64,000 nucleotides of DNA from Phanerochaete sordida (GCA_019973155.2 BPQB01000030.1:347198-411197); one strand, 5' to 3'; positions 24,182 to 36,123 are shown, counted from the stretch's first letter. The notes: a model not told the origin generated them from the sequence alone. Made by a program: numbers and translations.

Positions 24182-24635
24182 TACCCGCGAGGAATGAGTC
24201 GGGCGAGCTGTCGAAGATGTGATGATCTGAGGGCTCTATATAAATTTAAGTGCTTTGTAGTCCGATCACGACGTTAGTCCAAAATGACACCGAGCAAACG
24301 AGTTATCGAACCTTTGAAAGCGGACGTCCCCCTCGTAGCAGCAGTTCCCTGAATGCCTGAACCTGCTGCGTGTAGGATGATATCTGCGGACAATCTATCA
24401 TATACTAGGCAAATTCGTGAGCAGCTGCAAGAAATGCTCGAGCCCGCGGGTGAGTGCGGGAGGAGAAGGTGCGCGACAGTCGAGACGCGTCGTCGTGACC
24501 GCGTTCGCACGCGTGCCCGCGTTGACTAACCGCTCACACGTAAGCGCTTCTTCAAGCTTCATGTTCGAATCCCTCTCGCGATCGAGATTTAATATGCATC
24601 TATGCAACATTCGCCACAAATGCAGGCATAGGAAG
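24182..24635. other. Promoter of copy 1 and 3' flank of copy 2
   Basis: Contains the TATA box of the downstream gene near 24240. No other feature seen. A GTTCGAATCC string near 24550 looks like a tRNA T-arm but has no pairing partner. Confidence 0.45.
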
Positions 24636-25974
24636 CTACATCATCTCAGTCCTTTCAATATACCGCGAAATCAAGCTCGATACCGCGGGGCGTACTACAG
24701 ACAACTCTGTCAGCCTGTCTCGTGCAAGACCCGCCTGCACAGCCCAGTCGATGAATATCGGGACCGAGCATGTGAACCAGGCGAGTGTCCAGGTATAACC
24801 TGCAAGCCGGACCCAAAGTGTATCTCGAATACCCAAGCGCTTCCCCAGTGCGATGACGAAGTCTTCGGCGGTGATGGCCATCGCCTGCAAAGGGAAGAAT
24901 AGGAACGAGGAGCCTGTCCATTTCGGATCGACCATCGTGTCTCCGGGTACATGCGACAGGCCAGACACGGTGAAGCCTACGAACAGCTGAACATGCGACG
25001 ATAGCCACGTCCCAGGCACGCAGCCTAGTGCACGTGCAACATATCGCCCAATGCCCGAGCTGACCTGCGCTACAAATGAGCAAAGGAGAATCAGACGTAT
25101 GGACGCCAACGTACGCGACGTAGCTGCTGATGCCACACTCTCCTATCCGCCTATCAGCCCTCGTAAAATCAACAGGACAAAGGAGCCGACGTACCCCCAA
25201 AACCGCCTAACCGTATAGGCATCCTTCCACCGACCGAACGGCACTGGCCAATACTTCGGCTCTGAAACTCGCAGTACAACAGCGACGACCGCCAGAAAAT
25301 TGTACGGGATGTTCAACATGCAGTATGCCCGCGTCATGTAGGCGACGACGCTGAGCATGGTCCAGATCGTTCCCTGCGAGCGCAGCGATACGAAACTATG
25401 CTCGGGTAGCGAGAATATCGGATTTAGGTCGATGTAGGTTTGCGCAATGTCCGCGAGGAGCACGTGCCAAAGCGTACGGAGGGCTCTGCAGACGACAAAG
25501 CCCAGTCTGGTATGCGTAGGCCGTGGAGGGACGTGATGGATCTGTAACAAATGTAAATTGTCAGCTCGGGTTCATCGCGTCCAGGATCCTACTCGCCTCT
25601 TGGTTCCACCCAATACCCCTCAAGCTCACGAGAATGCACGCTGAATTATACACGCGCGGCAGCAGCGTCATTTCTGCCACCACGTTGCTCTGCGTCTCGT
25701 GCTGCCACTCCGCCGCAGGGTCCGACAGGAAGAGCAGGACCAGCGCGTGGAACGACGTCGCGCAAAACGCGCCGCCGGTGAGGTAGTTCAGCGACTTCGT
25801 GCCGACGTCGTATCGGAGGGCGTCGAGGAGAGCGACGGTGAGGACAGCCCAGGCGAGGAGACGCCACAGGAAGTGCGGGAGGACCGCTATGATGTAGGCG
25901 AGAGCGAGCTGCGGAACGATGTTGTATGCGAGAGGGAGAGGTGGTCGTGGTGCTGTGGGCTCGACATGTTCCAT
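24636..25974 (-). CDS. Wax-synthase-like MBOAT acyltransferase, copy 2 (393 aa)
   Basis: Four exons: 25974-25597, 25541-25195, 25142-25115 and 25064-24636, 1182 nt. The domain layout matches copy 1: RGIGWNQE, AQTYIDLNPIFSLPE, WKDAYTVRRFWGRVWHQQLRR, HVQLFVGFTVSGLSHVPGD and FFPLQAMAITAEDFVI. Here the family WHQ sequence is intact. Intron 1 appears to use a GC donor (GAG|GCGAGT). No GT donor in the region keeps the frame, and the junction falls at exactly the same place and phase as the GT-donor intron of copy 1. The predicted product is a multi-pass membrane O-acyltransferase. The substrate is unknown. The next upstream gene on the same strand is ERG26-like, so a sterol or terpenoid alcohol is conceivable, but that is inference from proximity only. 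Confidence 0.85.
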
Positions 25975-26861
25975 CTGCGTGGAGACTTTGGTGCGACGAC
26001 CGAGGAGAATTCTTCAGAGGGCTGAAGAAGCCTGAAATTTCAATGACCATCCTCTGATTTAAAACTTGTAGCCCTCACGCTTTCGCTGCGTCCCATTGCG
26101 CTGCGTCGTATCTGGTGGAATGATATAGCACCATGGAGCGCAGTGCATGGCCAATATCCGAGCATAAGCGTAAGCTTTACAACCCCCGCTTCTTATTCTC
26201 CGCTCGCGAGCCCCTCACGCAAACTCATGATCCACTGCGGTGCAAACCAGTGAGCTGCGGCGAGCCAGATCCTGCGAGAGGCATGCTCTTACCGAAATTG
26301 CGACTGTGGAGTCTCGCGCCGATAACGAGGCTTCTTCGGCACAGCTTCGAACCTAGAAATCAAGGAATTAAGCTATGTCACTTGCTCTGCCGACCGCGGT
26401 GGCCGTGCGCGTACGTATACATCTCAAGCTTGCGCGCGGGAGAACCAAAAGATGCGAGACGAACCTGCACGAGTCTGCTCCCGAGCCCGGGGTGACCGTC
26501 TTCACACGCTGTGGGGTCTATTAAGTAGCCTCGCGACAGGAGAATTGAAGCAGGGTGCGCGAGAGCTTATCCGGGCAGTGGTACGACGACATTCAGAGCG
26601 GCCGTCCTCGAGTACGTTGCAGGCCTTCAGCTTGATGCAAGCGAATGGCAGTGTGGGGCGGTGTAGGAGCGGTGTAGGAGATCTGGAGCTCTTCGCGGCG
26701 CAGCGGTGACCCGGGCATCGCTCAGTACTGGCATGGAGAGCAATAAGATCAAAGCATATCTCCATTATGGTGATGAAGTAACGTGCATTAATCTGCTGGA
26801 CAACCTGAAGAAATGATGTGGAGGATGAGAGCGAAGAGAGCTCTGGGCAACGGACGACTCG
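25975..26861. other. Intergenic, no gene seen
   Basis: Holds the copy 2 promoter side (a TTTTAAATC stretch near 26058) and the 3' flank of the dehydrogenase gene. Short frames only. Confidence 0.4.
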
Positions 26862-28101
26862 TTATCGCAGAGCCCTTATCTTCTTCATCTCCTCCGAATG
26901 CGTCAGCATCCACCACTGCACACCATCCCATCTAAGTCAGCGGCTGGATGACAACCAGAGCAGGGTGAGCGCACCTGAGCTGAACGGCGAATCCCCTCAT
27001 CCAGCGGCACAGGCGGCTCATAGTCCAACGCCTTCCTCGCCTTCTCGATGCTGCAATACCGCGTCGCGCACATCATGTGTACCCGGTACCTCGTAAACAG
27101 CGGGTCGGTCCCCCGCACCCAGCACACGATCTCCAGCATAAGCGCAAGCAACCACGCGATGGACTTCGGAAGGACCGTCACGCTCTTCGGCGTATAACCT
27201 ACCTCGCGCCAGAGCGCACGAGGGAGATCCCAGTACGGCCGCGGCTCGCCGTTGGTGATGAAGAACGCCTCGCCTGCGACCTGCTGGTATTTCGGATGCC
27301 CGGGCGCGAGGCGATCTGCTGCGAGGAGGTGGGCGTGCGCTGCGTTCTCGATGTATGTCCAATCAAAGAGGTTCTGGTTTGAACCAATCTGAACGTTCGT
27401 GTTGCCGGTGAGGATTGTGCCCAAGATTGTTGGGACGCTGAGCCGGTCACGCGGGCTGAGAGTAATCAGATTGGAAGACCAGATCCCTGGACAACCTGAA
27501 GCTCACCCGAAGATAGCTGCGACACGCAAAGATGTGGTGCTCAAGCCGTGTCTGCCATTCGCTTGGAGGACTGCCTGCTCCGCGAGGGCCTTTGTCTCGT
27601 TGTACAGGTCAAACGGCCGTTCGGGGTACGGGGCCGACTCGTCTACGTTGGCTTGGTCCGGTCCGGCAAAGACGACGCTGGCGCTGCTCGTGTACACGAG
27701 TCTCGACACTCGCTGTGCCTCTGCAACGGAGATGACGGTGCGTGTGCCCTCGATGTTGACTCTGCGAACGAGGGCATCGTCCTTGCCCTGAAGCAGCGCC
27801 ACAGTATGAAAAATACAAGTCGCGCCGCACTGTATGAGAGGGAATATTCGCTTGAGCAGAATCGGGTTTGTATCCCAATCACAAGGCGCACCTCTTTCAC
27901 TACTTTGTCCAGCGTAGTACGGTCACAAACATCTCCGACAAACACGCGCACCCGTTTATCAAGAGTAGTACCTGGAGCGATGTCGAATGTCGCGACAGCC
28001 GTCTCGCCGCGCTCCAAGAGTTTGTCGATGATATGCCCGCCGAGCAGACCGCTGCCGCCGATGACCAGATACGACTCCGACGACATGGGACGGTTGGACA
28101 T
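26862..28101 (-). CDS. ERG26: ERG26-like sterol-4-alpha-carboxylate 3-dehydrogenase (355 aa)
   Basis: Four exons: 28101-27892, 27829-27507, 27455-26975 and 26915-26862, 1068 nt. The 3-beta-HSD/SDR fold is clear. It has a Rossmann motif, GGSGLLGGHI, near residue 15, then VYTSSASVVF with the catalytic Ser region and YNETK with the catalytic Tyr and Lys. Next come VAAIFGPRDR, FDWTYIENAAHAHL and ITNGEPRPYWD. A hydrophobic stretch near residue 270 (SIAWLLALMLEIVCWV) fits ER membrane attachment. The C-terminal ATRYCSIEKARKALDYEPP is typical of ERG26 proteins. The enzyme oxidises and decarboxylates the 4-carboxysterol during C-4 demethylation. A paralogue acting on another hydroxysteroid or terpenoid is possible. 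A TATA-like ATACATAAAG lies about 25 nt upstream of the ATG. Confidence 0.85.
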
Positions 28102-28684
28102 ATGACGTGCCGCTGTCGGCCTTTATGTATCCGTGGACGGCGTGTCGCGGCGGCGCCCTGTGTCAAAAACGGAGCGGAACTGAGCTCGCACGAGCAGCGA
28201 AAACGACGCCCTGGAAGTATTCCTGCTTCTCCGAGGAGGCAAAAATGGATGTTCGCGTTTCGGTATGTCGCCGCTGGCAACATCATGAGAACTGGATGCT
28301 CGATGCGATAAGCTCCAGGAGAGCCAGCGCTGATCGGAATGGGGATTATTGTGAGAAGATTATCCCGTGAGTACACTCCAGAGCGATATCCAGAGACACA
28401 TATTGTTCAGCTGCAAGCACGTACAAGTCAACCGAGCGCATATCCTGGCTACAAGTTGCGTAGGGCTCAGGAAGATTAGGTTATTGACCCTGGGCCAGGT
28501 ACTAGCAGACTTCGCCTCGAGCGCGGTGATATGAATGACCGCACCTAGCGACGGGGCACACGCCCTGCACTCGCTCTTTTACATCATCCACGATGATAGT
28601 ACGCTCACACTCTGCACAGAGTATGCAGCGAGGCGGTCGTTGAAAGCAAGTTGTCCGACTCAGAGATCGGTTTAGTTTCCCCGT
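28102..28684. other. Divergent promoter region
   Basis: Shared 5' region of the minus-strand dehydrogenase gene and the plus-strand acidic-protein gene. A minus frame near 28502-28747 contains several Cys and a CGHSYH string resembling a RING remnant, but it overlaps the exons of the plus gene and has no support. Confidence 0.45.
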
Positions 28685-29518
28685 ATGTCGGAGATCAAAA
28701 GCGCCCGGAGGTACGAACCGAACCAAGTTGATCTCGGGGTTGACCAAGACTGCCCAGCGAATTCATTGAAACCCTCCGCTACCCCGCACTCCTTCACGAT
28801 ATGTACAAGCTCATCCGTCGAATCTCGAGCACCTTCTTTCCGCGGCCAGACAGACCATGGAATGACGACGGTGAGCACGCTTATCTCGCGTAGCCCGGGC
28901 ACGAGTTGCTGAGACAACACGTGGATCCCAGCGACCTCGAATGCCCCGCAGATTGGCAAGAAGCGGCGGATGAGCGACGATGAAGACGTGCCGGAACCGT
29001 CCAGCATCAAGAGGCACCGCACAGGTCTCGCAGCAGAGGACACAGTCATCCTCGAAGAGACACCTACGCCGGAGCAGGAGAGCACCGTAGATGGCGTGAA
29101 GGAGGTTGAGTTGGAGGACCACGCCCAGGATGACGCGAAGGGAGTCGAGCCAGTTGCTACGGAGACCGCTGCTGCTGTACCACTGCCGGACTCGCCAATC
29201 CTCGAAGCGCAGACGGAGACCAGCGAAGTGGTCGCCTCGGAGGCACCCGCTCAGCCGGAGAAGGAGGAGACGCCACGAAAGCCCGAGGGAGACTCAGCAG
29301 AGCCCGCAGTTCCGGTGGCGGAGGAAACCAAGATTACAGAAGACGCAGTATCAGCCACCACGGAGGCGGCTCCTACCGCTGAAGATTCGGTGGTGGCTGC
29401 TACCGTCGAAGACGCCACAACTACTCAAACCAAGGACATCGATACCACTACACACACTACATCGGACGAGGTCATCACGGAGGAGAAGAGGACGGAAGTC
29501 GTCGCAGAGACTGCTTAA
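28685..29518 (+). CDS. Small acidic, probably nuclear protein (241 aa, hypothetical)
   Basis: Three exons: 28685-28710, 28758-28870 and 28932-29518, 726 nt. Splicing gives MSEIKSARSEFIETLRYPAL as a start, then LLHDMYKLIRRISSTFFPRP, PWNDDATSNAPQIGKKRRMS and SIKRHRTG. The basic patches GKKRRM and IKRHR could be nuclear localisation signals. From about residue 85 on the protein is disordered and rich in Glu, Thr, Val and Ala. Without the two 5' exons only an open frame starting at 28970 would be seen. The upstream exons are supported by clean GT-AG borders, matching phases, and a helical, protein-like first 50 residues. I do not recognise the family. Function unknown. Confidence 0.7.
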
Positions 29519-29654
29519 TGACAGGATACCCGGTCGGATCTAATAGCTATCTATCCCTGACTATATCTCACTGACGATCATGCTGTTCATGCAAGGGGTG
29601 TATTTTGCTTATACCTACTGTAATGCGTTACCCATGTAATTTCCACTACAACCT

Positions 29655-30274
29655 ATGCAGGCTACCACTCTGCTCACGTTCTCCCCGCTTGACCATCCAT
29701 CGAATCCTTTATCTGCGCAGCTCAATTTGTTTCCTATTGCTTACACCGACAGAACTTCTTCAACCTCGCTCAATGGGATCCGAAGTGCGTCCCTGCTTTT
29801 CTACATGACACATAGAACCACAGCTCACGATGCTCACAGGCACGGTCTCATTTCCGAACTCTCGTCCAGGACACGGAACAATATCGCTGGAGGTCGCCAC
29901 CAGCGTTCGCCACTAAGCATGCTGAGTACCATGGTTCGTTACCATAGCGGGCGAAGCCTGTCTACGCTGCACGTTCAAGTCAGTGCTATAGCATATCTGC
30001 CAATGCAGTCTGTACGTCACAAGATCTCATGTTTGCACAGATTAGTGTTACCGTACCCACCAGTCCACACTCCAGACAGTCGCCGCCGATCAGCGTCGAG
30101 GGAGATTTCGGCATTTCATGCCCTATGACCATGCCCATGGACAGCGTGCGCAACGACTTTCCCTTGACGGAAACTCTCCGGTCATCGTTCCTGGCAATCG
30201 AAGCGACGGATGGCGCGAATCTGGGGCTTCCCATTCGCCGCGGGCGAAGTATGGGCCCTATGCGGGCCCCGTAG
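29655..30274 (+). CDS. Possible small gene, weak support
   Basis: An ATG at 29655 opens a frame that could splice from a GTCAGT donor near 29980 to an acceptor at 30040-30042. It would then run as ISVTVPTSPHSRQSPPISVE to a stop near 30274. The second part reads like a real coding stretch. The first part does not, and the donor is weak. It has no domain and could be chance. The surrounding 29519-30766 region otherwise shows no gene. Confidence 0.2.
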
Positions 30275-30766
30275 GTCCGCCTGCCCGCGCATCACGCTCG
30301 CTTCGCCCATACGCACCCTCTAGGAATCTGTCTTTCTTCACGAGGCGAAGCTCTAGACTGATATTTTGCATCCACGCTCGCCAGACAGCCCGCTACAGCT
30401 TCCGCTCTATCATGCACAGACCACGCGGAAGGGAGGAGCAAACTGTATGCTGCCCGCTCTCTCGTTCCAAGGCGCGCTCGCTGATGTTCTATTTAAGGTA
30501 CAGCACCCACGGGATGTGACGCCCTCAGCGCATGGTCTTTAGAAGACCTGTCCTCGATATGCCCTTCCGGCGGCGTAATTTTTCTCATCCACGGGAAACC
30601 GCTATCTTCATACGTACGCGCTGCACCTCTTCCTGGCCATCAGGGCTGCGAATGATCGCTTCTGACGCGACCGCGCCAATGGAACCCCGCCATGGTCGTA
30701 TAAGACGACGTTGCCAAGCGAACAGGACGGCACCGAGCCGTACATCGCCCACCCAGAGCTCTCGCG
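30275..30766. other. 5' region of the S41 peptidase gene
   Basis: A GTATAAGACG TATA-like element at about 30697-30706 lies about 65 nt before the ATG of the peptidase. Nothing else recognised. Confidence 0.45.
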
Positions 30767-33366
30767 ATGCGTGCCCACAGGTTCCACGTCGTCATCGGTG
30801 CCCTCGCCGCACAGGCCCTGTCTGCACGCGCGGCGCCCGCCGCAGACGCGTGTGCGCCGTTCGCGGGCCAGGCCTTCGTCGCGCCCTCGCAGGCCCTCGC
30901 CTGCCTCAAGTCATTCCCGTTCAACGAGACGCTGCGGCAGAACGTGCTGACGAACATCGCACGCATCTTCGACTTCTACACGTTCGAGGACTTTTACCTC
31001 AACTCGCCGCCGCCGTTCCAGGAGTCGACCGCGAACATCCGCGCGGAAATTGCTCGGATTAACAGCACAAAGTTCGAGGTGCGTGGCACCTGTTGGACAC
31101 GCCGCAGGCCTTGTGATGCTCATTGACGTACTCCCGACCGCCAGACGGACTACGACTTCAACCGAGCGGTGTACAACTTTACGACGCAGCTGAATGACGG
31201 ACACACGCGTACGTCTCCTGCGCATGACTTCTCCGTGATCGCAACTCACGTCCCGGCGTCCCGCGATAGGCTGGTTCCCCAACTGCTACGACACTTTCCA
31301 AAACCTGCTTCCCGCACCGGTTGTGACGCTCGCCGATGCGCATGGCGTACAGAGCGTGTTCGTCGCGCCGGACTCGGTCGCCCTGGTCGAGCTCGTGGGC
31401 ACCGAGTTCACTAGCTTCTTTGACAAAATGGGCTTCGACTGGCGGCGCCTCGCCGGCGCGCGCGTGCTCGAGATCGCGGGTATGGACGCGTATGCGTACG
31501 CGGACCTCATCGCAAGCACCGAGAGCGGCAATTACCTCGACCACGGCGTACGCGTGAACAGCGTCTTCAGCAGCTACCGCATCTCGGGCACCGACTTCTC
31601 GCAGCGCTTCGGCGACATCGGCGGCCCCGCGTTCCCCGACCGCAACTCGCTCACCATGACGCTCATCCCTGTCGGTGCGACGAAGGCAGAGACGGTCACT
31701 ATCCCCTATCTCGCGAACTACCTCGGCGCAAACTTCACGGACCAGAAGTCTTTGTAAGTGGCCGTCCAGCGCCGAAGTGGCGCGTTTGTCTGACTTCTCG
31801 ACAGCTGGGAAGTCAACTGCGCGGCGAACAACGAGACAAATGGCGTTGATCTCAAGACCCTGGGTGACGGCAGCGCGTTGCGCAAGCGGGGCATCGGCGT
31901 GGCGCGCAGCGGCCGCAAGCTGGCCCGCGCGGCGATTGTCGACAAGTCGAACAGCAATGCCGTGGGGTTGCCGTCGCAGTTCCTCCCGACGCTGCCACCT
32001 GCGAACGGCAGCACTGGTGTCATCAAGTCGTTTATCCTCCCTGGAAACAAGACCGGCGTGGTACGGCGGGCTTTGTGCTCGTAAAATCGCATCACTGATG
32101 CGTTGCTCAGATGTTTGTTGGCTCCTTCGAAGGCGATTTCAACCAATTCCAGACCGACACGCAAGCGGCGATCAGCCAGTTCAAGGCGTCCGGTGTCTCC
32201 CGTCTCATCATCGACCTTACCAACAATGGCGGCGGTTTTGTCTGCCTCGGGCAGTTCTTGCACCAGTTCCTCGCCGGCACGGCGAAGCTGGGCAATGCTG
32301 GCAATCCGTAGGCTCTACATCATTCCCGAATCAGCCCTGACACTAATAATGGCCTTTTCAAGCGGGTTCCAGTCCACCAACAGGGGTAACCCTCTCGCAA
32401 AGAAGATTGTGGCGTCAGACATAAAGCTCAAACTGAACGATAGCTTCGTGTTCTACACTGCTGATAACTGTGCGTGATGTCCCGCCCCTCGGAGCGCACA
32501 TGTGCTCAAACTGCCAGCCGGCAGTCGCCTTCCTGAACAACCAGCAGATGTCCCCGGCGCATGACTATATCGACCCTAGCGTGCCTTTCTTCGTGAACGG
32601 TGTCACGGATCAGACCTCGCAGCGCTTCTTCGTGCGTATGCGCGTGTCGACGTCAGGGCAGTCATGCTGATACGTCCCAACACCGCAGGATACATGTGGC
32701 CTCGCCTTCGTTGTCCAGCCTCCGGAGCAGCCTCCCTTCGATCTCAACAACGTTGCAATCGGTGAGTCTCCCGTGAATTCGCGCCCTCGGCCGTGCTGAC
32801 CTGCATGCAGTGAGCAACGGTGACTGCGCGTCGACCTGCGCGATGTTCAGCACCCTCATGTTCGAGCGGCACCAGACGAAGATCGCCATCTTCGGCGGCA
32901 AGCCCGGCGAGCAGGTGCAGTACAAGGGCATGGCCGGGAACCAGGTGCTCGAGTGGACGGACCTTGACGACGAGATCAAGACTGCGAATGTCAAGGATGT
33001 GCGTACCGTGGGCTGCTGCATGATGTGCACGGTACTAACGCGGGCATATTGCCGCAGGACCCCTTGGCGCCTCCGGATCTGCTCGTCAACGCGAACATGC
33101 GACACAACTGGCGCACCGCCTGGAGTTTCTTCAACGAGCAGTTACCGATCGGTGAGCTCGCTGGCCGAGCCTCGGGATGATGCATACTGAAGCCCTGGCT
33201 GTACAGCGTACGTGTCCGAACTGCCGCAGTTCCGTTTCCCGTACACGAACGAGACCTACAACAATCCGCAAGCCCTGTGGACTTTCGCGTACGTCCCCGC
33301 GGCCCTTGATCACCGTCCTCCGTCCCTGACCTTCATGATTGCAGTGAATCCAAATTCTTTGGATAG
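30767..33366 (+). CDS. Secreted S41-family peptidase (661 aa)
   Basis: Twelve exons: 30767-31078, 31145-31208, 31270-31753, 31805-32060, 32111-32307, 32363-32469, 32525-32631, 32689-32761, 32811-32998, 33058-33151, 33207-33288 and 33345-33366. They total 1986 nt. Residues 1-22 are a signal peptide (VVIGALAAQALSARA). The N-terminal part (NETLRQNVLTNIARIFDFYT, LNDGHTRWFPNCY) and the peptidase core (LIIDLTNNGGGFVCLGQF, then VSNGDCASTCAMFSTLM with the presumed nucleophile Ser in CAST) match fungal CPAF-like S41 proteins. The group includes the peptidase of the ustiloxin peptide cluster. The last exon supplies only ESKFFG, so the end is easy to miss. The product should be secreted or vacuolar and cut proteins or peptides. 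A link to the peptide genes at 4-6 kb and 41-42 kb is speculative. Confidence 0.88.
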
Positions 33367-33566
33367 ATTGTCGCAGGACTATCACGAACATGTGATCCAA
33401 CGAGCAGTGACGATATTCTTTGAATGTATAGATGATACTGTACATCCGAAGTGTATGGAAACGTCTTGAGCTACAAGCCACGCACACTCTACATGATACC
33501 ACCAAAGCGAATCGAAATATCGAAGTAAAGATACACAGGGATATTTGCTTGTGATGCAGTCGCGCC

Positions 33567-35229
33567 TTAAGCCGACTTCTTCTGGAGGCCTTTGGGGAGC
33601 TCCTTGAGCCAGGGGAGGAAGTCGCGGCCCTGCATGTATGGCCTGAGGACCTCGGGGATGACGAGACCTTCCGGAGTCTGGTAGTTCTCAACAAGGCAGC
33701 AGAGCGCACGCTCGGTCGCGCAGAGGGTGCCGTTGAGCATGTGCACGTACACCTTGCGCTGCTGGTCCTTCGTCTTGAGACCGCAGCGGACCTCAAGTCT
33801 GCGCGACTCTGCAGACAGGGTCAACATCGCAGACATCGTACGAGTACGCAACACGCACGATAGTCTGTGCAGTTCGAGCACGAGACGAGCTCCTTGTATT
33901 CGCCCTGGAAGGGGAACCACGCTTCGAGATCGAACTTCTGTGCGGCCGCGAGGTTGAGCGCGCCCGAGACGATGCCAACGACGCGGTACGGGATGCCGAG
34001 GCTCTGGTAGAACTCCTCCGAGTTTCCTATCATCGTGTCGAACATTTCCCAGCTCTTCTCGGGCGAGGTGATGCAGAACTGCTCGACCTTCTCGAACTGG
34101 TGCACACGGAAAATGCCCCACATGTCGCGTCCTGCCGAGCCGGCCTCTTTCCGGAAGCAGGTCGAGTACCCCGCGTACTTGACTGGGAGCTGTGTGTCAG
34201 GCGACTCGAACCATTCGCCCGAGTGGTACGCCGAGATAGGCTGTTCCGAGGTGGCGATAAGGTACTTCTCATCGTCGGCCGCGATGACCTGTGACCAACG
34301 TGAGTGTCTGTGCGGTGCACGGCGAAGTGTGGTAAACGCGACCTTGTACAGCTCCTCATCGAACTGCTCGAGTTGTGCAGTCTTGGCCATCTGCTCCTTG
34401 TTCATCATGAACGGAGGCTGCAAGTTCCTGTAGCCCTTTTTGCGCAGGAAATGCAGACCGTAGGTAATGAGTGCTTGGTTAAGGTCGATACCGTCGTTCG
34501 TGAGGAAGTAGCCTCGGTGACCAGCAATCTTGGCACCTGTGACGTGTGAGTTATAGCCCTGTGGCGAGGGAAAGGCGAGGCGCACCTCGCTCCAGGTCCA
34601 TCGCGTCCAGACGCAGAAGGACTTCGTGGTGAGGCATGATACCAGTCTTCTTCTCGACCTCGCCACCGGTGGGATGCCATTTCCTGACAGTGACGTTATC
34701 GTCCTGGTAAGAATTTTCAGAATACGCGCAAAGACAATGTTCTGGGTACGCACTTCCGTCAAGCTGACGGGGGCATCCTTGCCCACAATGTTTCCGACAG
34801 TAGCAGCCCTTTGGCGCATCTTCGCTTCATGCTCCTTCGCCTCCGCACGCTTTGCAGCAACCTGCTCATCAAGCTGTTTCTTCTTTGCAACAAGCTCGTC
34901 TGCGTTCTCTTTTGCCTGGAGCGGGCCTCAGCTTCCACAGGTTGCCGGTCGCGTCGGGAGTGCGCACCTTCTTTTTCGCTCCGATCTCTTTCTGGACCGC
35001 GTTGACCTCCTTGCTGATGTTGTTGGCATCGAAGTCCACTGTCTCGACGCCAAATCAGAAGATATAGTCTATTGGCTACTGGCTTGTGCGCACTCTTCAC
35101 CCAATCCTGGTACATCTGGATGACTTCGTCCACGACCTCCACCGAGAGACCGCGCTTCCGCTGCGATTCGCGGATTTCTTGGGCATTTCCGCCCTTGTTG
35201 TCGATGAAATGAAGCACGTCGAGGGTCAT
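33567..35229 (-). CDS. SES1: Cytosolic seryl-tRNA synthetase (450 aa)
   Basis: Seven exons: 35229-35094, 35038-34968, 34915-34754, 34703-34586, 34536-34343, 34288-33859 and 33808-33567, 1353 nt. It starts [20 protein letters not shown], the usual eukaryotic N-terminus. A two-helix tRNA-binding coiled coil follows (about residues 45-115, rich in Lys, Glu and Ala). The class II core follows, with [31 protein letters not shown] (motif 2), [17 protein letters not shown] and [20 protein letters not shown] (motif 3). It ends in a basic tail, GLQKKSA. It charges tRNA-Ser in the cytosol. Intron 5 is 54 nt, in frame and stop-free, so retention would insert 18 residues. The conserved YKVI...[12 protein letters not shown] junction argues that it is spliced. 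Confidence 0.95.
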
Positions 35230-36121
35230 GGCGTCTTTTGGATAGAGAAGGAAGGGACGGAGGGTGGAAGCTATTAAAGCAGGTCCTCCAGACCGAAAGC
35301 CAGATTTGAGTCAAGCTCTAAATCCGGTAAGCACTCTTATCTTATCGTTTACTTACCGCAACAGGAAGGATCTTATCTCGCGATTGCTTTTCTGGAGTGC
35401 TACAGCACCGCTCCTTGAGCCATGACTCTCACTCGAGTCAACTGGGACTGTTACGCTGTGCTAGTCAAGGATCTTGAAGCTTGAAGTATGCTGCATGACA
35501 GCCTGCACAGCTTTTGAGCCAGATTCATTAGACGTGACTCAAGAAGCCGTGGGCAGTCGTGTCTCGACCCAGGTAGCGCCTTACGGCCTACGCGAACCGC
35601 GGCACACAACACCGCCCTCTCGTCCCACTCGCCAGCATCCACTTCAATCCCGAACCAACTGCAGACGCTTGTGTACTTCGTCCTCCAGGGTCGGCGCAAC
35701 CGAAACATCCGCTAGGTTGTCGGCGAACACACCTTCCACTCGCAGCCCTGAGTGCGCCTGACGTTTCACCTTGTACGTTCTTGACACGGTGAATGTCGCC
35801 CTCCCAGATTTTGACCATGGCAAGAACATCTTTCTAGCTGAGATGCTGTGGTGCTGGTACGGTACTGATTTCTCATAGTCGTCCTGACGAGCACAAAGCC
35901 CGCTGAATACAACGACGACCATTATTCTCGTTCTGTGAAGCTGGCCGTGGCAAGACCATTGCAACCAGGGTCTCATCCGCTCGTTGTTGCATCGGCCTTG
36001 CCCTGCACCACCAATGAAACTCTCCCGCTTCCAGAAATCACCGTGGTTCACTGCCGATGCCAACCAAGCGTCAATCAGACCCTGTCCGCGGTCAACGTAC
36101 ACGCTAATATGCGGCAGAGAC
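35230..36121. other. Intergenic with one weak minus-strand frame
   Basis: A minus frame 35829-35644 begins with ATG (MFLPWSKSGRATFTVSRTY) and ends VHKRLQLVRD (61 aa). It reads like coding sequence but has no recognised domain and no confirmed upstream exon. The rest is the divergent promoter region of the synthetase and the next plus-strand gene. Confidence 0.3.
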
Positions 36122-36123
36122 CG

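Noticed and set aside
24545..24575. tRNA T-arm-like string GTTCGAATCC
   Set aside because: The T stem does not pair and no acceptor or anticodon arm can be drawn.
28502..28747. Minus frame with RING-like Cys/His spacing
   Set aside because: It overlaps exon 1 of the plus gene, has incomplete zinc ligands and no splice support.
34289..34342. In-frame retention of SES1 intron 5
   Set aside because: The extra 18 residues would interrupt a conserved stretch before [12 protein letters not shown]. The retained form is possible but not the main model.
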